This document shows positions 48,027 to 59,293 of a DNA stretch of 64,000 nucleotides, piece after piece. The translations under genes and the position numbers were made by a program. The number at the start of each line of letters is the position of its first letter. Within the stretch, counting starts at the first letter, position 1. The notes under the pieces are model-generated. The model had not been told where the DNA came from and ran no database searches. It was given only the letters and a program-made list of their open reading frames with translations. Origin of the DNA: Nephromyces sp. MM_2019 (taxonomy: Eukaryota > Apicomplexa > Aconoidasida > Nephromycida); contig JADHZB010001057.1 of assembly GCA_015657535.1 (NCBI GenBank), forward strand, positions 5,363 to 69,362. Direction: 5' to 3'.

Positions 48027-50532
48027 ATCTTTTTCACTAGGTGCAGGTGTATCAACCGTTGAATCAAGCGGAAGATGTCTTTGTCGACTCTAACCATCCC
48101 TGAAAACTCGGAAAAAACTTCCGGCAAGAGCTCGTAAAATATTTTCGTAGAATGCAAACTTTAAAGCACTATTGAGAAAGTCTCTTGAGGGTAACTTTCT
48201 TAGCATGCAAACGGTGTAATTAGTACTCTCGGAATGATTTTTTTGGATTATTGGTATATTTTGCTTGGCTTAAAACTCCTGCTGCTGCGGATCCCTTGTC
48301 CTCTGCGTGCCAGCCGCTTGCTGTGTCTCAAACTTCCGAGTGTTTAATCTTTAAGATGTATAACTTGATTGATGCATGAGAAGGTGTGGGCAGGCTAAAA
48401 CATGAGCAAGTTCAGAGCGTCCTTTTTTTTGCAATAAATCTAAAGCGGAAAGAATTAGAATCCGCACCCCGAAAGCTCCTAAGCAAAAACTATCAGTTAA
48501 AATCATAGAGGAGCATTATGATGAGTGCTGTTCATCTGTTAAAGTGCACAAACCACAGCTTCCCCGCGTGACATACATGGAAGTAACTCTGTACAACGGT
48601 TTTATTTGAAATTTTTCATCCTTTATTGTAGATATTTATAAGAATTTTCGTTGATAAATACTAATAATCAGTCACACTGGTTGTTTGTGAAATAGCTATA
48701 GTCTACTTTCTTGATACAAGCCAGATTCAAAGTCAGCCTCTGTGGCATTGGACGTCAAATAGCGCTAATAGTTCGTAGGGAATTTTGAAAGGAATGCTTC
48801 ATTATTTCAGCGTTAAGTTCGCGGTGTACGCTCGCTTGTCACGTTAATAAATTAAATTCTTCAAAAAGCTTATGCAAACTAAAGTATACTGAGCGCTTTT
48901 GCAGCTCCCAATCACGCCTTAGTAGCTGTGACAGGTGCTGAATAAGATAAAACCGAACAGCTGTGAAAGTGCCTGTCAACGTGAGGTATCTGGCAATATA
49001 TTACCGGCAGCTACATGCCTCATAAAGTTGTGCATCCATAGATATTCCGAATAATTCTTTGATTACAAAAAGGAATTTTGGATAGTGATATCTTCGTAGC
49101 GGCTTGCCCGGAAACTCAACGAGGGTGTAAAGTATCTTAATATGATTATTAACAGCGTATATGGGTGGAATGACTAGGTTTACCATCAATATACTCGATG
49201 GACATGCCTGTATATAATCATACGAAGCTTCCCAAGTTACAAAACCTAGGTGCGGATGAAAGTAAATGTTTCGTTATGGCAGCGGTAGCCGCAGTATGGC
49301 TCTGCCTTGATCAACTAATTACAAGTTGCAGATAGACTTACCCCCGATATGAATTGGAAGTAGCGTCAAAGAGCGATATCGATTATTCGCGGGATTTAGA
49401 CTTACGCACGGTGGTAACCAATGCATGTCGGTATTTACTTAGGCAATACGACGAAAGTTGGGGCTAAAATTTGCTTATAAATTCGTCATAACATGAAAAG
49501 TATATTGATATTTTTTAAGAATCTACATTGGTGCGTCCTTCTGAGCGAGCATCGTTCTCCAAATCAGCAGCCATTATACACAAACTGGATTTCGCTGGGT
49601 TCAAAACTGGTACTAGCATGCAATTGGAAGGAAGAAAACTTTTTTTCATAGTTTCCCCGACTGGCTCAAAAGTAGCATCGAATGCTGTAGACTACTTCCA
49701 TATTTTTAACGCTATGTTTCTAATATCAAAGGGGCCCATAAAATTGTGCAAAAGCATGAGCCAGGCAAACACAATTAAGAATTCCCAACATTTTGCCTCA
49801 AAAACTCAAAGTATCCCACTTGAAGTTCTAATGTCTAACTTCTCAGAATCCCCAGAATCAGCGCAAAAAATAAAGATAATAAGAATATCATAAGAAGCCT
49901 TATCTCCCCTCAACAGCACAAACTTCATCAACCAATAATTCGCATGCTAAGGCATTGGACAGGCATTTTACTGATACATTTTGGATGACCTGATGATTTC
50001 AGCATGCATCAGGATTAAATCGACTGTAATGGGTTCAAGTATCACCAAGCAACCATTTCAAGAAACTGAATACCCTACTCTTGGAAAAGTCCGCGGTGCT
50101 GAATTCATTAATAAAATAAAACTCAAATGTGACTTGGAGGCTTGAATATTGCACCCTGCACCAAGCTGATGGACTCGTAGTGATTCGCAATACATAAACT
50201 TGACGAACTGCAACATCGAAATTTGTATTAGCGCATAAACCAGAAACAACAAACTCAAAGCTTAGAGTCAATAGGCCAGTTTATGGCAACTTTGGTTGCC
50301 AATGCAAATTCAAAAACCTGGCAAAAATCTCTAAAATTACGGGTAGAATAAATTTCAATAACTCATAGCGATTACGATGCTCTAGCACCTTGTAGTGCTG
50401 ATGCGACACTTCTGGGAGGCGTACCTGCTAAATTCAAAATTATATCTTGGAATTTATGATTACGCAAAGAAATTATCTGTGGTTCACCAAAACAAATCGC
50501 TTGGCAGGCGATATGACTCACTGAGTAAGCGC
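48027..50532. other. Region between MFS and Trm10 genes with unassigned coding-like islands
   Basis: Convergent 3' flanks. Two minus-strand islands look coding: 49515-49692 (FDATFEPVGETMKKSFLP ... LENDARSEGRTNV, then TAA) and 50035-50271 (FDVAVRQVYVLRITTSPSAW). A third at 49007-49190 (GKPLRRYHYPKFLFVIKELF) precedes GTAATA. None is recognised and the splice connections are unclear. Confidence 0.3.
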
Positions 50533-51597
50533 TTAATCCCACAAGTTAACATCCTCTAAGATATATACTTCTTCATTCTCAACTTCTTCAGTAGCAATCT
50601 CGTCGCAATGTAGACAAAGGCGACTTTTCCATGCTAAAGAACCCTTTCCTCTGCTCCTTTTTTCCTTTCTAGACTTTCTTTTAGGGATTATGCGCTGCAT
50701 ACATTCCCATCCCTGACCTTCTGCAAATGCAACTAGTATAGAAACTACTTGATTCACCGTTAAAACTGGAGAGCCCGGCCAATCGCTGCCCATAACTTCC
50801 TTAACTAGTAACTTTTTTACAGAATTAACTCCAAGATTCATAGCATTACTCCGAGCTAAGTTGCTCCTACGATTGTGATCTACTATTCCCCCAATCACGT
50901 ATGCACCATCCCAAGCAACAGACTCTAGGACTTCCTCTGCATCTGCAGACAGATAAGTTACGTTCAAATTGTCAGGGAGAACATCCATAAAATGCCTTCT
51001 TTCGAGATTACACATCCAGTTTGCCACACCCTCGATACGTTGCAGTTTTTCCGCAAGCGTGTCCCCAATACTAGTGATGTATAGTTGAAAAGGTCTGGTA
51101 GATTTATGATTTGCTCCGTAACTATACATAAGTTGCTGCACCAGCTTTGAAGTCTCTGAATCATCTTGGTACTCGTCATAATCACAATCGATGACTAAAG
51201 TAGGTTGCCTGGCGGTTATGTCTCTAAACAGCTGATTCCTTTCCAGGGTTCGAAGCGAGCTTGGATGGTTTTTAGCCGAAAATACAAAAGGCGCATCAGC
51301 CGTAGATCCACTAGTATTGGGGGCTAAAACTGGATTCACAACAGGGTAGGCCGAACATGGCGGAGTCGAAGATGGGCTATTCAGATTTTTCCGGGTGTCA
51401 CTGGCCAATCCTTGACAGTAACTCTCAACTTTGTAACCATCCGAGTGGGAGACCTCGGTAGGGATATAATCGTTGAGCATACTGTCCTCCACGGCGTATT
51501 CATCAGTTCGAGCTGCTATAGCAAGCTGCAAATCTCTGGGCTGCTTTTCCTCTAGGCCATAAATGCAGTCCCCCTCACACCCTGGGGCTAATTCCAT
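50533..51597 (-). CDS. tRNA (guanine-N1)-methyltransferase, Trm10 family
   Basis: SPOUT-type enzyme that methylates N1 of purine 9 in tRNA using S-adenosylmethionine. Intronless, 354 residues. The catalytic domain covers about 130-310: LVIDCDYDEYQ (133-143), QLYITSI, LSADAEEVLE (217-225), VIGGIVDHNRRSN (234-246), LTVNQVVSIL (279-288) and IIPKRK (303-308). Asp240 in GGIVD matches the catalytic Asp of the family. The N-terminal 130 residues are acidic and low in complexity, in place of the basic extension of yeast Trm10. The C-terminal tail is basic (KRKSRKEKRSRGKGS), followed by CLHCDE and an acidic end, so tRNA-contacting charges may have moved to the C-terminus. The start is the first Met after an in-frame stop. 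The next gene upstream (stop at 51722 or 51908) is on the same strand only about 125-310 bp away. Confidence 0.93.
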   Translation of the reverse strand: MELAPGCEGDCIYGLEEKQPRDLQLAIAARTDEYAVEDSMLNDYIPTEVSHSDGYKVESYCQGLASDTRKNLNSPSSTPPCSAYPVVNPVLAPNTSGSTADAPFVFSAKNHPSSLRTLERNQLFRDITARQPTLVIDCDYDEYQDDSETSKLVQQLMYSYGANHKSTRPFQLYITSIGDTLAEKLQRIEGVANWMCNLERRHFMDVLPDNLNVTYLSADAEEVLESVAWDGAYVIGGIVDHNRRSNLARSNAMNLGVNSVKKLLVKEVMGSDWPGSPVLTVNQVVSILVAFAEGQGWECMQRIIPKRKSRKEKRSRGKGSLAWKSRLCLHCDEIATEEVENEEVYILEDVNLWD

Positions 51598-51721
51598 ATT
51601 ACTATGTTCTCTAAAGTGTAGCGTGACATACGATCTGAAGCTCTGGCACTCGAGCTCGCGGAGTTTCTACATTAAACCTACCAGCATGCATGAGCAACCT
51701 TCATTCAATCCCTAATGGTGG

Positions 51722-51907
51722 CTATGTGTGTGTTTGGGATGTTACGTTTGTGGGGTATAAATAAGCAAATATGCGTCTGTCTTTAGTATCACCCAAAAAA
51801 TTTTCGCCATAGGTGCTATATTTATCTAAATAAGGTATCCAGCGAAACATAAATATAGCATCTACCTTTGCTAACACATTGGGAATTTCATTAAGATAAT
51901 TTAAAAC
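51722..51907 (-). other. In-frame coding-like extension after TGA
   Basis: Directly after the TGA at 51908-51910 the same frame stays open for 61 codons (LNYLNEIPNVLAKVDAIFMF, RWIPYLDKYSTYGENF, GDTKDRRIFAYLYPTNV) to TAG at 51722. The amino acid make-up is that of a folded protein. No donor of the right phase was found that would splice out the TGA. Confidence 0.45.
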
Positions 51908-53544
51908 TCAAACCACAAAATGAGGAATGTCGACATAAAACCACGTAGAAGGCACATGGTTTCCAACAATAAGTTCTGCTCTTTGAAGCATGCACAATTT
52001 CAAGTGATCACTGAAGATAGCTAAAAAATAGTCAACGCGAAAAAAAGATAAAGGAGGCGCATCACAGCATATATTATTATACACCTGCTCATTTTCGATT
52101 ATGTTTCAATCAATTTTTAGCATAAAGAAACTTCACAGGAAACTGAATTTAAAAAAGATAAAACCTCCTTTGAGGAATTGTATAATAATGTACTCTGCAC
52201 ACAAGACAGTTCCTGCTTACCTGCTCATTTTAAACAAAACTCCAAGATTCTGAGGAAAGGCTTCAATCTCAGGATGATGAACATATACAAATAGCAACCT
52301 CTTGCGATATATCCAGACCAACTTATCAGAGTTGACGCCTCAAGGTCGAGTGCGTGAAAGATACATATTTTCTTCTATATGCCACTGACATTCAAGTAAG
52401 TGATTGGAACCCTAGCATTACCTGAAAATAAAAGGAGGTGGGGGTCCCATTTGAAAGCAGAAAACAAAGAGTGAATCTTGCTGCTCTGTAGGACAATTCA
52501 ATCACAACGTCGAGGCTTCAAATAGCAGGCAAACCAGTATCGGCAAGGCAGGGAGGAGTAAAATATAGCAACATCGAAAAATCATTCACAGGTTTGCTAA
52601 AAAATTTTAAGAAATAAGACCTTAGTGTGATCCGCAGTTTTGAGATGCAAGAAAAATACCGAGAGCGCTGATATTAAGTATAGCCATCACGTGTGCCCCT
52701 TAGAGAAATACTCACAGTGACGAAAAAAAATGCGCTCAAAAACAAGCCATTGTTTCATCGAACAGCACCAGCCTCGAAAAATAGGTTAGGAAAGCAAACA
52801 TAGAGCATGCAATTCACTGATGAACTTATTTCCAACGTAATAGCAACAAAAACCAAAATTTGACTGTGAAAAAGCAACAACTTGAAACTATAGCTTTCAA
52901 AACTTATCATACAGGGCAAAATAGGGGGTGATCATTCAGCACCACACTATGCATGCAAATTATGTCCGCATCGGAAAAGGGGCCATTTAACATATCAGGT
53001 AAGCGTACCAACTCGCCTTGCTCTCAGCATTTAGGTAAGCTCAAAGGTAACGCATAGGAAAGAAATAGCTCAAAATGTTACTTACGTGACCCACCCTACA
53101 GATGGTTACTAAAGGAATACATGTACCAAATAGCCCAGAGAATTGCAGAATTACCATTGGCAAAAACGACGATACAATACAAAACGAAAAAATTCTTTTA
53201 TAGGTAAGTAGGTTGGGCACTATTATATTACGTGTCATAACCTAATAATTCAGCTTGCCCGTAAAAGCATCCTCAAAAATTCCATCATATCATGACCACA
53301 GGGCAGCGAGGAAATAAGCAGTACAATGCTTGCATCGTTTTGTATTCACAATTTTGTACAATACAAGTCTTCAGCCACAATGGTAGCAGGTCGTCTTAAA
53401 ACGAGTGGACATAATTCTAATATCACTATCAAAGAGGCAGGTCAGGGCAAATAAGCAATCGAAAAAAATCATTCTACCATACCTCAGGGCTAACATTGAA
53501 GATTTTACTATTACTGTTTTTGCGACAACATCAAACAGATACAT
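51908..53544 (-). CDS. Unidentified multi-exon gene with N-terminal membrane segments
   Basis: Family not recognised. Exon 1 (53483..53544, ATG at 53544) reads MYLFDVVAKTVIVKSSMLAL and ends at GTATGG. Exon 2 (53086..53194, donor GTAAGT) continues in phase with RIFSFCIVSSFLPMVILQFS and FGTCIPLVTICRVGH, a hydrophobic, probably membrane-embedded stretch. A likely exon 52716..52772 (CSMKQWLVFERIFFRH) joins in phase to 52221..52338 (NSDKLVWIYRKRLLFVYVHH, PEIEAFPQNLGVLFKMS). This joins 51908..52010 (SDHLKLCMLQRAELIVGNHV, then VPSTWFYVDIPHFVV and TGA). The link between 53086 and 52772 is one small exon short. The first exons lack long ORFs and were found from matching splice phase. Codon use and splice sites agree with neighbouring genes, so a real gene is likely, but its function is open. 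Confidence 0.55.
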
Positions 53545-56500
53545 ATGATTTCATCACATAGCTTCTGAAATTATGGACTTCCTACAATCTTTCCTGTCGT
53601 CATTCACTAAATTTAAAGTTAGCAGAAGCATTGTGGGTACAAGAAAGCACTGTGCAGGAACAAAAGTGTCAAACTCAATAAGGGCAAAATAAACAAGCCG
53701 CTAGAAGAGCAAAGCCTCAACGCATTACAGCTTGTACATTATACCACGAGGTACTTTAAAATCAAAGCTGCAGCCCCTAAAGAAAGTCATGGAGCAAATA
53801 AAGAGTTTGAAGAATACAATAAAACAGAGGTGGCTAACCAAATATGTAAGTGGTTTTCCTCTTCTACGGGGTTCTTCGAACCTCATGAGCTATGCGGCAT
53901 ATTGCATGTCAATCCACAACAGCGGCGTGGGTCTATTCAGCTTTTGCTAAGGTGATGCAAGCGCTGCTCATGCCGACCACGATATCATCAAAATTGTGGA
54001 TCGCACAATTTGCATAAATTGAGGCTGAAGAACTGCGTAGTGTACACGCCCTCAATGCAAGTTGAGGGCGTAATCAGAACGGCCTCGTTTGCATGGCTCT
54101 GGTGCAAGTTTATATGAAGAGAACGTCCGAGTAGCCTGGGCAGCGAGGCCCATTATGATGCCGCTCCCATACACTTTGGCCAATGCATATTTTCCTGTCT
54201 GTTGATTCGATAATACACCCATTATTTTATTACACTGATCATATTATATTACTCTGCTACCATTTTATCATAAGACTACTACTATTTTATTACACTGCCA
54301 TTATTTTAGTACACTACTACTGCTTTATTATACTAGCTCTAAACTCTGTATCTAGGTGCTTTTTGCACTAATGCTGTAACGATACTTCATTCTAGCTGCC
54401 TTATTCATGTTTGTCGAGTACAGCCTTGGGGGGAAAAGCCAAAAATTTTTTGTTCAGCTGATAGCTTTATAGACACCAACATACGTACTATTGCTACGCC
54501 GCAGAAAAGAACCATGTAACTAGCGTGTTTAGGCTGGTTTCAATGTTAAAAATTAGCTGGGAGCCTCGAATAACTTCAAATTACCCAAGCTGCTTCTCAA
54601 AGCTTTCCAAAGTACCCATAGAGTTACAGCAAGGTTGCAAGACTTGGTTGCATTTCATAATTTCTCCTTCAATCAATAATCTCAAGCATCAGTATTTCAA
54701 TGATCAATAAACCCGTCATTTCATCCCTGATTGTCGGCTCAGTAGCTATCTGCGAGGCGAAAGGCTAGTGCTACGCTTTTATCATCATTCATTATTAATC
54801 CGATGCTTGAGTCGGAATACTCCACCTCCATTGGCTAAAGTTGCACTCCGAGAATATTCGCTACTACCGCGGGTGGTTAAAAACTTGCAAAGTTAACCTC
54901 CAAATATGTTACAAAGATTTGGTTCAACAGTGGGCGCAGCAAAGACATGCGCTGGCAGAGATGATGCAATATTGTGCAGAATACACGCCAAGCAACAATG
55001 CGAAGGAAACTTCATTGAACAAGAGCGGTTTTTCAACCAAAGGGTCTAAATTACTCAATTATCAAGTATCAATGGGCCTAATACTAGGTTTGGGGCATTA
55101 AGTCCAAGATTTTTACAACATTATTAGCATTTACGTCAGTTCGGCACTACCACCAGATCAATGCGCTCAATCCACAAAAGATGACATCTCATACAGCATA
55201 AAATAGTTAGTAGTTGCTCCCTACAGGCCATCCCTTGAAGTGAAACTTCTTCCAGGAAGCTTCCACTTCATTTTCATCGCGAGAGAGCAAGAGCAACTGA
55301 GCTCTATTTTTAATTGATATGTTCTGGTAGACAATTGTGAACCCAACTTTTCGTAAGTCAACCATTCCGATGAGTGCGTTTAAATCGAAGCATGTTGCTG
55401 CGGTACACCTACACCTTTTTTCGAGCTGAGGTACTTCATATATGTAAACAAGCTGGCTGAAAGACTTTCACTTTTCGTAAAGAGGTCAAATATGACCAAC
55501 TTTTACCTTAGGCCAAGTGTTGGACGAGTTGCCAACAATTTTACTACATCGCCCTCATCTCCAAATCAAATTTCCTTGGTAACTTCGCTTTCCATTATAC
55601 AATGCTACGTATTGCAGGTTAAATGATTGCAGCTTACTTCTCCATAATATATACCGTGTGAGCGCATCTCCCTTAAGTCTAAACTACTCTCTCTCGGCTA
55701 TGTTCAGGCACAAAGCCACCATTACAGAAGCGGCGTCACCTAGTCCTCAACCCTTACTTTTCATACGAATATAGGCTCTTTCCAGGATGGTTACTAAGCG
55801 AAACAAGATACCCAAAAGCTAGCTCAATTTAATACAAAACTTGTAATGCGCAACACTGTACGCAACCTCAGACCTTATTTGAAAACGATTGCTTGAATAT
55901 ACTACAAGTAATACGACAATTCACAGTTGTAAACTTGTTTCATCTGCAGACAAGATACGACTTTTTCGCAGGAAGTCATTGTCAAAAATTTATCAACTCA
56001 GTTTTGAATACCATGACCACATTACTACTCTAATCCCTATAGTATGATTTCAACTTCGAAACGATTAACGCAGATGACAGGTAAACAGTCTCACTTCTAC
56101 TGCATATGGCAATCCTACAAATTGGAGTATATAATAGTGCATCCCGGGGAACTAGTATATTCTGTTAGCTAGTAAAAGTTCGCGCACTTCATATTTAGAT
56201 GGCAATCGCAATTTGAAGATATCAAAGTAGAAACTGATTTTCAAAAATAATTTTAAGGATACTGAAGTGAAGCTACAAACTGAGACGGGAACAATTCAAA
56301 ATAAGCTGACGATGACGCCTATTCAAAAGCTAGGCAAAGCATATTGAAATGAACGCTAAGCAAATAGAGACTCCATAATACACCATCAAAACCTTTGAAA
56401 TAGGAGATGGTAAAATGTGCTTCTGTGACTGAAGCAGGAACTTTCATCAACGGTATGCATCATTTTAAAATGACATTAATCAAAAAACTAAGCGGAATAA

Positions 56501-57342
56501 ACATTACGTACAATAATATATATAGTGTATTTTTTTTAGACGCATTAAAACATACAACAATATGAATCTACAGAGTAAAGTATATCAAATTTTGCCATAA
56601 CCTTAGCCCTGCATGCGCTACAATATGTAATGAGGCTCATAAATGATAGGGCAGAGAGTAGGTCAAGAGAAACTGCCATAGAATACTTGCAGCATCTGGG
56701 CGGAACGCAAGAGGAGAAAACCTGATGTTGCCATAAACCATACTGGTATAAGCAAGACTAGAAGGCACATGTGTGTCTCATGACTCAATTCGCATATATA
56801 TAGAACACACACTGCCAGAAAATGTAGTTAGTGCAGTTCCAATCAATTGATAAGCAATTAAAATGCAAATCGGTAAGTTAAAGAGATATTTCCAGCTATT
56901 TTCAACGGTAAAGTTAAGCGAAGCATATATTTCGCACACACTGTAAGACCGCTATCATAAGACTATGGTTGATATTTTCAAAGTAATATAAGATTATTCC
57001 TATATAATTGACGTGAATTTTTATATTTTGAGAGGCTTATGTCGCCATTATTGCATTATTACAATAGGTAACCGACAAATTACAATAGATTCAGTAATTC
57101 AACTACCTATAATGCTATTTTAAATTATAGGAGTGTTCAAAAATCCTAAATAAATAGTAAAAAATTGATTTTTTACAGTGGAGATAGTGGCATCAACAAT
57201 TGAGTTAGTGAAGTTGAAGCTACTGGGTAGAATATTGTGGTAGGAATCATAATTAAGCAGCCAAGTAGGATATTCTTTATCCGTTACCCATACCAAATAT
57301 ATGTACAGTAAATTTTTCATAAAAATAACCACACTAATTCAA
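53545..57342. other. Spacer between unidentified gene and oxygenase gene
   Basis: 53.5-56 kb has balanced composition and only short ORFs in several frames (for example 54841-55101 +) with no recognisable product. 54185-54345 is a TTAT/ACT-rich low-complexity tract. 56.2-57.3 kb is A-rich, consistent with 3' sequence of the minus-strand oxygenase gene. No RNA genes seen. Confidence 0.4.
54185..54345. repeat. Low-complexity TATTAC/ATTTTATTA tract
   Basis: Repeated ATTTTATTACACTG and CTACTACTATTTTATTAC motifs without a fixed period. Confidence 0.5.
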
Positions 57343-59293
57343 TTAATGTGCTTCATAAAGTCCCGAATTCCTCGAAGTTAGGCTGAGTCTTTTTCCCCAG
57401 GCGATGATAGAGAAACGAGGACCGGCTTTGCGTTTTGGGATCATTGGAACCCCATGCTTGAAAGCATCGTTAACATCGGAAGTGAATGCAAAGATATCAC
57501 CATTGTTTTGCGGAAAAGAAAAAGTTTGTCCAGTCTCTTCATGGAGAAAAACTAGTTGCCTTGATGAACCGAATGATGCCCCCATCGTGAAATCTTCGGT
57601 CTAAGGGATAAAAAAGAAACGAGATGCTACAATAGATTCATGTGAAGCTCACCGCTAAATTCAGCGCCATTTTATCATGGAATACTATCGGAGAAAATTT
57701 TTTCACAAGAATAGATGAGACATTTTTTATACCTCCATTGAATTCAAATAATGAGTATAATATTAATTAAGTTGAAAAAAAAAGTACAAATTTCGTCAGG
57801 AGCTCAAAGCGCATATGAAACTGTGCCCATGCCTATAAGCACCTAAAATGATGGAGGAAAGAATCGGGCAGTGCTTATAGAGGAATTTTTGGCGCGTGAA
57901 AATGATTGCCAATACATGTGAAAACTGAAAAACTAAAGTCCATGAATTTAAGCCGCAGATCTTATCTTATTCCTTCAACGTAACCATTCTGTTTCCATTG
58001 CGTAGCCACTCAAAAACAACTCTTTGGATTTAAGCTATCAGCACACGCAAACTTCTTGGGCATGTTCTGATGAAGTAAACCCAAGGGGCAAATTAAGCCC
58101 TTAGAGATGGACTTTCGCAGTGTCTTTCTGGAGCTTGGAAACCTACAGTGGCTGGACTTCCCTAAGTGAAAAATAGCTACTGTATTAAAATACGGTGCCC
58201 TTACAAAAACGATTCAGAAAGCGTACCACATCGGCACGTACCTGTTTGTGGCCTTTGTCGTAAGCATGAGAATCATGATGGAATGGCTTCCAAGACGAGC
58301 CATCACCATAAAAATTCAAACGACTAGCAAAGATTTCAACATCAAAATATTCAGCGAGCACCGATAAAATCCTCCGAAACTCTTGGGAAAAATCAGGATT
58401 CTCATACTTTGCGTGCTTCGACCACTTCACCAGCCCTTCATCAATGTTCAAATCGGGAGGTATCTCTGGGACAGCACTGGAGGAATGGTACGGCCCTTGC
58501 ACCGCCTGGTCAGCCAAATTCCCAGCTTGGGCATCATCGGGCTGACAAAACAACAAAAAAGAACAGTGGTCTACACAGATACGTATCCATTCTGCACAGC
58601 GCCAATTGATATCCTAAGCACCGGCCAGCACTCTGATCAATGACATGTGGAGTAACGTGGCTGTGTTTACAGTACTTTTCCAGCAAACATATTCTATAAA
58701 ATTTCAAAGAAACATTATATAGCATACTTCAAAACTGCAGCCATCAAAAAAGGAGGAGCTACCGATTCTTTAGAAGCATCATCCAGGTCATCACTGGTCC
58801 CTTTAACTTCTCCAGAAGCTTCGGACAATTTCCCCTTTTCAGCAAGTTCTTTTACCAAGAGGTAAAATATTGAAAAATCATCCGAGGCAGCAAAAAAATT
58901 AGGAAGATATATAGAGCCTCCTTGCATAGCTTTCGCTATAGCATCAGAAGCCATACCGTGTGCAAGGAACATCCTATTCTTGTGGAGGCCTTTAAGCGCA
59001 TACTTGGCAGCAGCATTTTGCCTGGTGTAATTAGAGAAACCCGCATCTAATTCTCCTAGTGGTGAAGAAGCTTTTGCTGTGTTTCCATGGGCCTTCAAAC
59101 TGTCAATTTTAACTTCGTTTATGCCACCTGATTGAAATTTTTCAATTTTGGGAGCCTCCTCTGCGGGCTTGCGCTTGTCCTTCCTCCATCTCCCCTTCTG
59201 CGGTCGTTCCGCTGATGCCATCACCCGCGAAAAATTGCAAATTTTGGGACTCAAACTTGTCGGCAGAAAAACATTAATCACGTTATTTACCAT
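57343..59293 (-). CDS. 2-oxoglutarate/Fe(II)-dependent oxygenase (AlkB-like fold)
   Basis: Three exons: 58763..59293, 58242..58541 and 57343..57600. The donors are GTAGCT and GTACGT and all junctions are phase 0, giving 362 residues from Met 59293, or 338 from the second Met at 59221 (MASAERPQKGRWRKDKRK). The jelly-roll core carries LNFYGDGSSWKPFHHDSHAY, whose His-x-Asp supplies two Fe ligands. Next come FTMGASFGSSRQLVFLHEET, as in AlkB-type enzymes, then DVNDAFKHGVPM with the distal His, and GPRFSIIAWG with the Arg that binds 2-oxoglutarate. All key residues are present, so it is probably active. The N-terminal third is basic and then contains YALKGLHKNRMFLAHG and IYLPNFFAASDDFSIFYLL, which precede the core in this subgroup. 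The substrate (nucleic acid or protein) cannot be told. The 24 residues before Met 59221 could be a targeting sequence or leader. Confidence 0.85.

Noticed and set aside
49528..49893. 121-codon plus-strand ORF
   Set aside because: Lies in an A-rich block that otherwise holds minus-strand genes; the minus frame at the same place ends with a better protein-like segment. It begins with TTG, not ATG.
54841..55101. 86-codon plus-strand ORF (AQQRHALAEMMQYC)
   Set aside because: No homology recognised, no splice borders in phase and no neighbouring exon; insufficient support.
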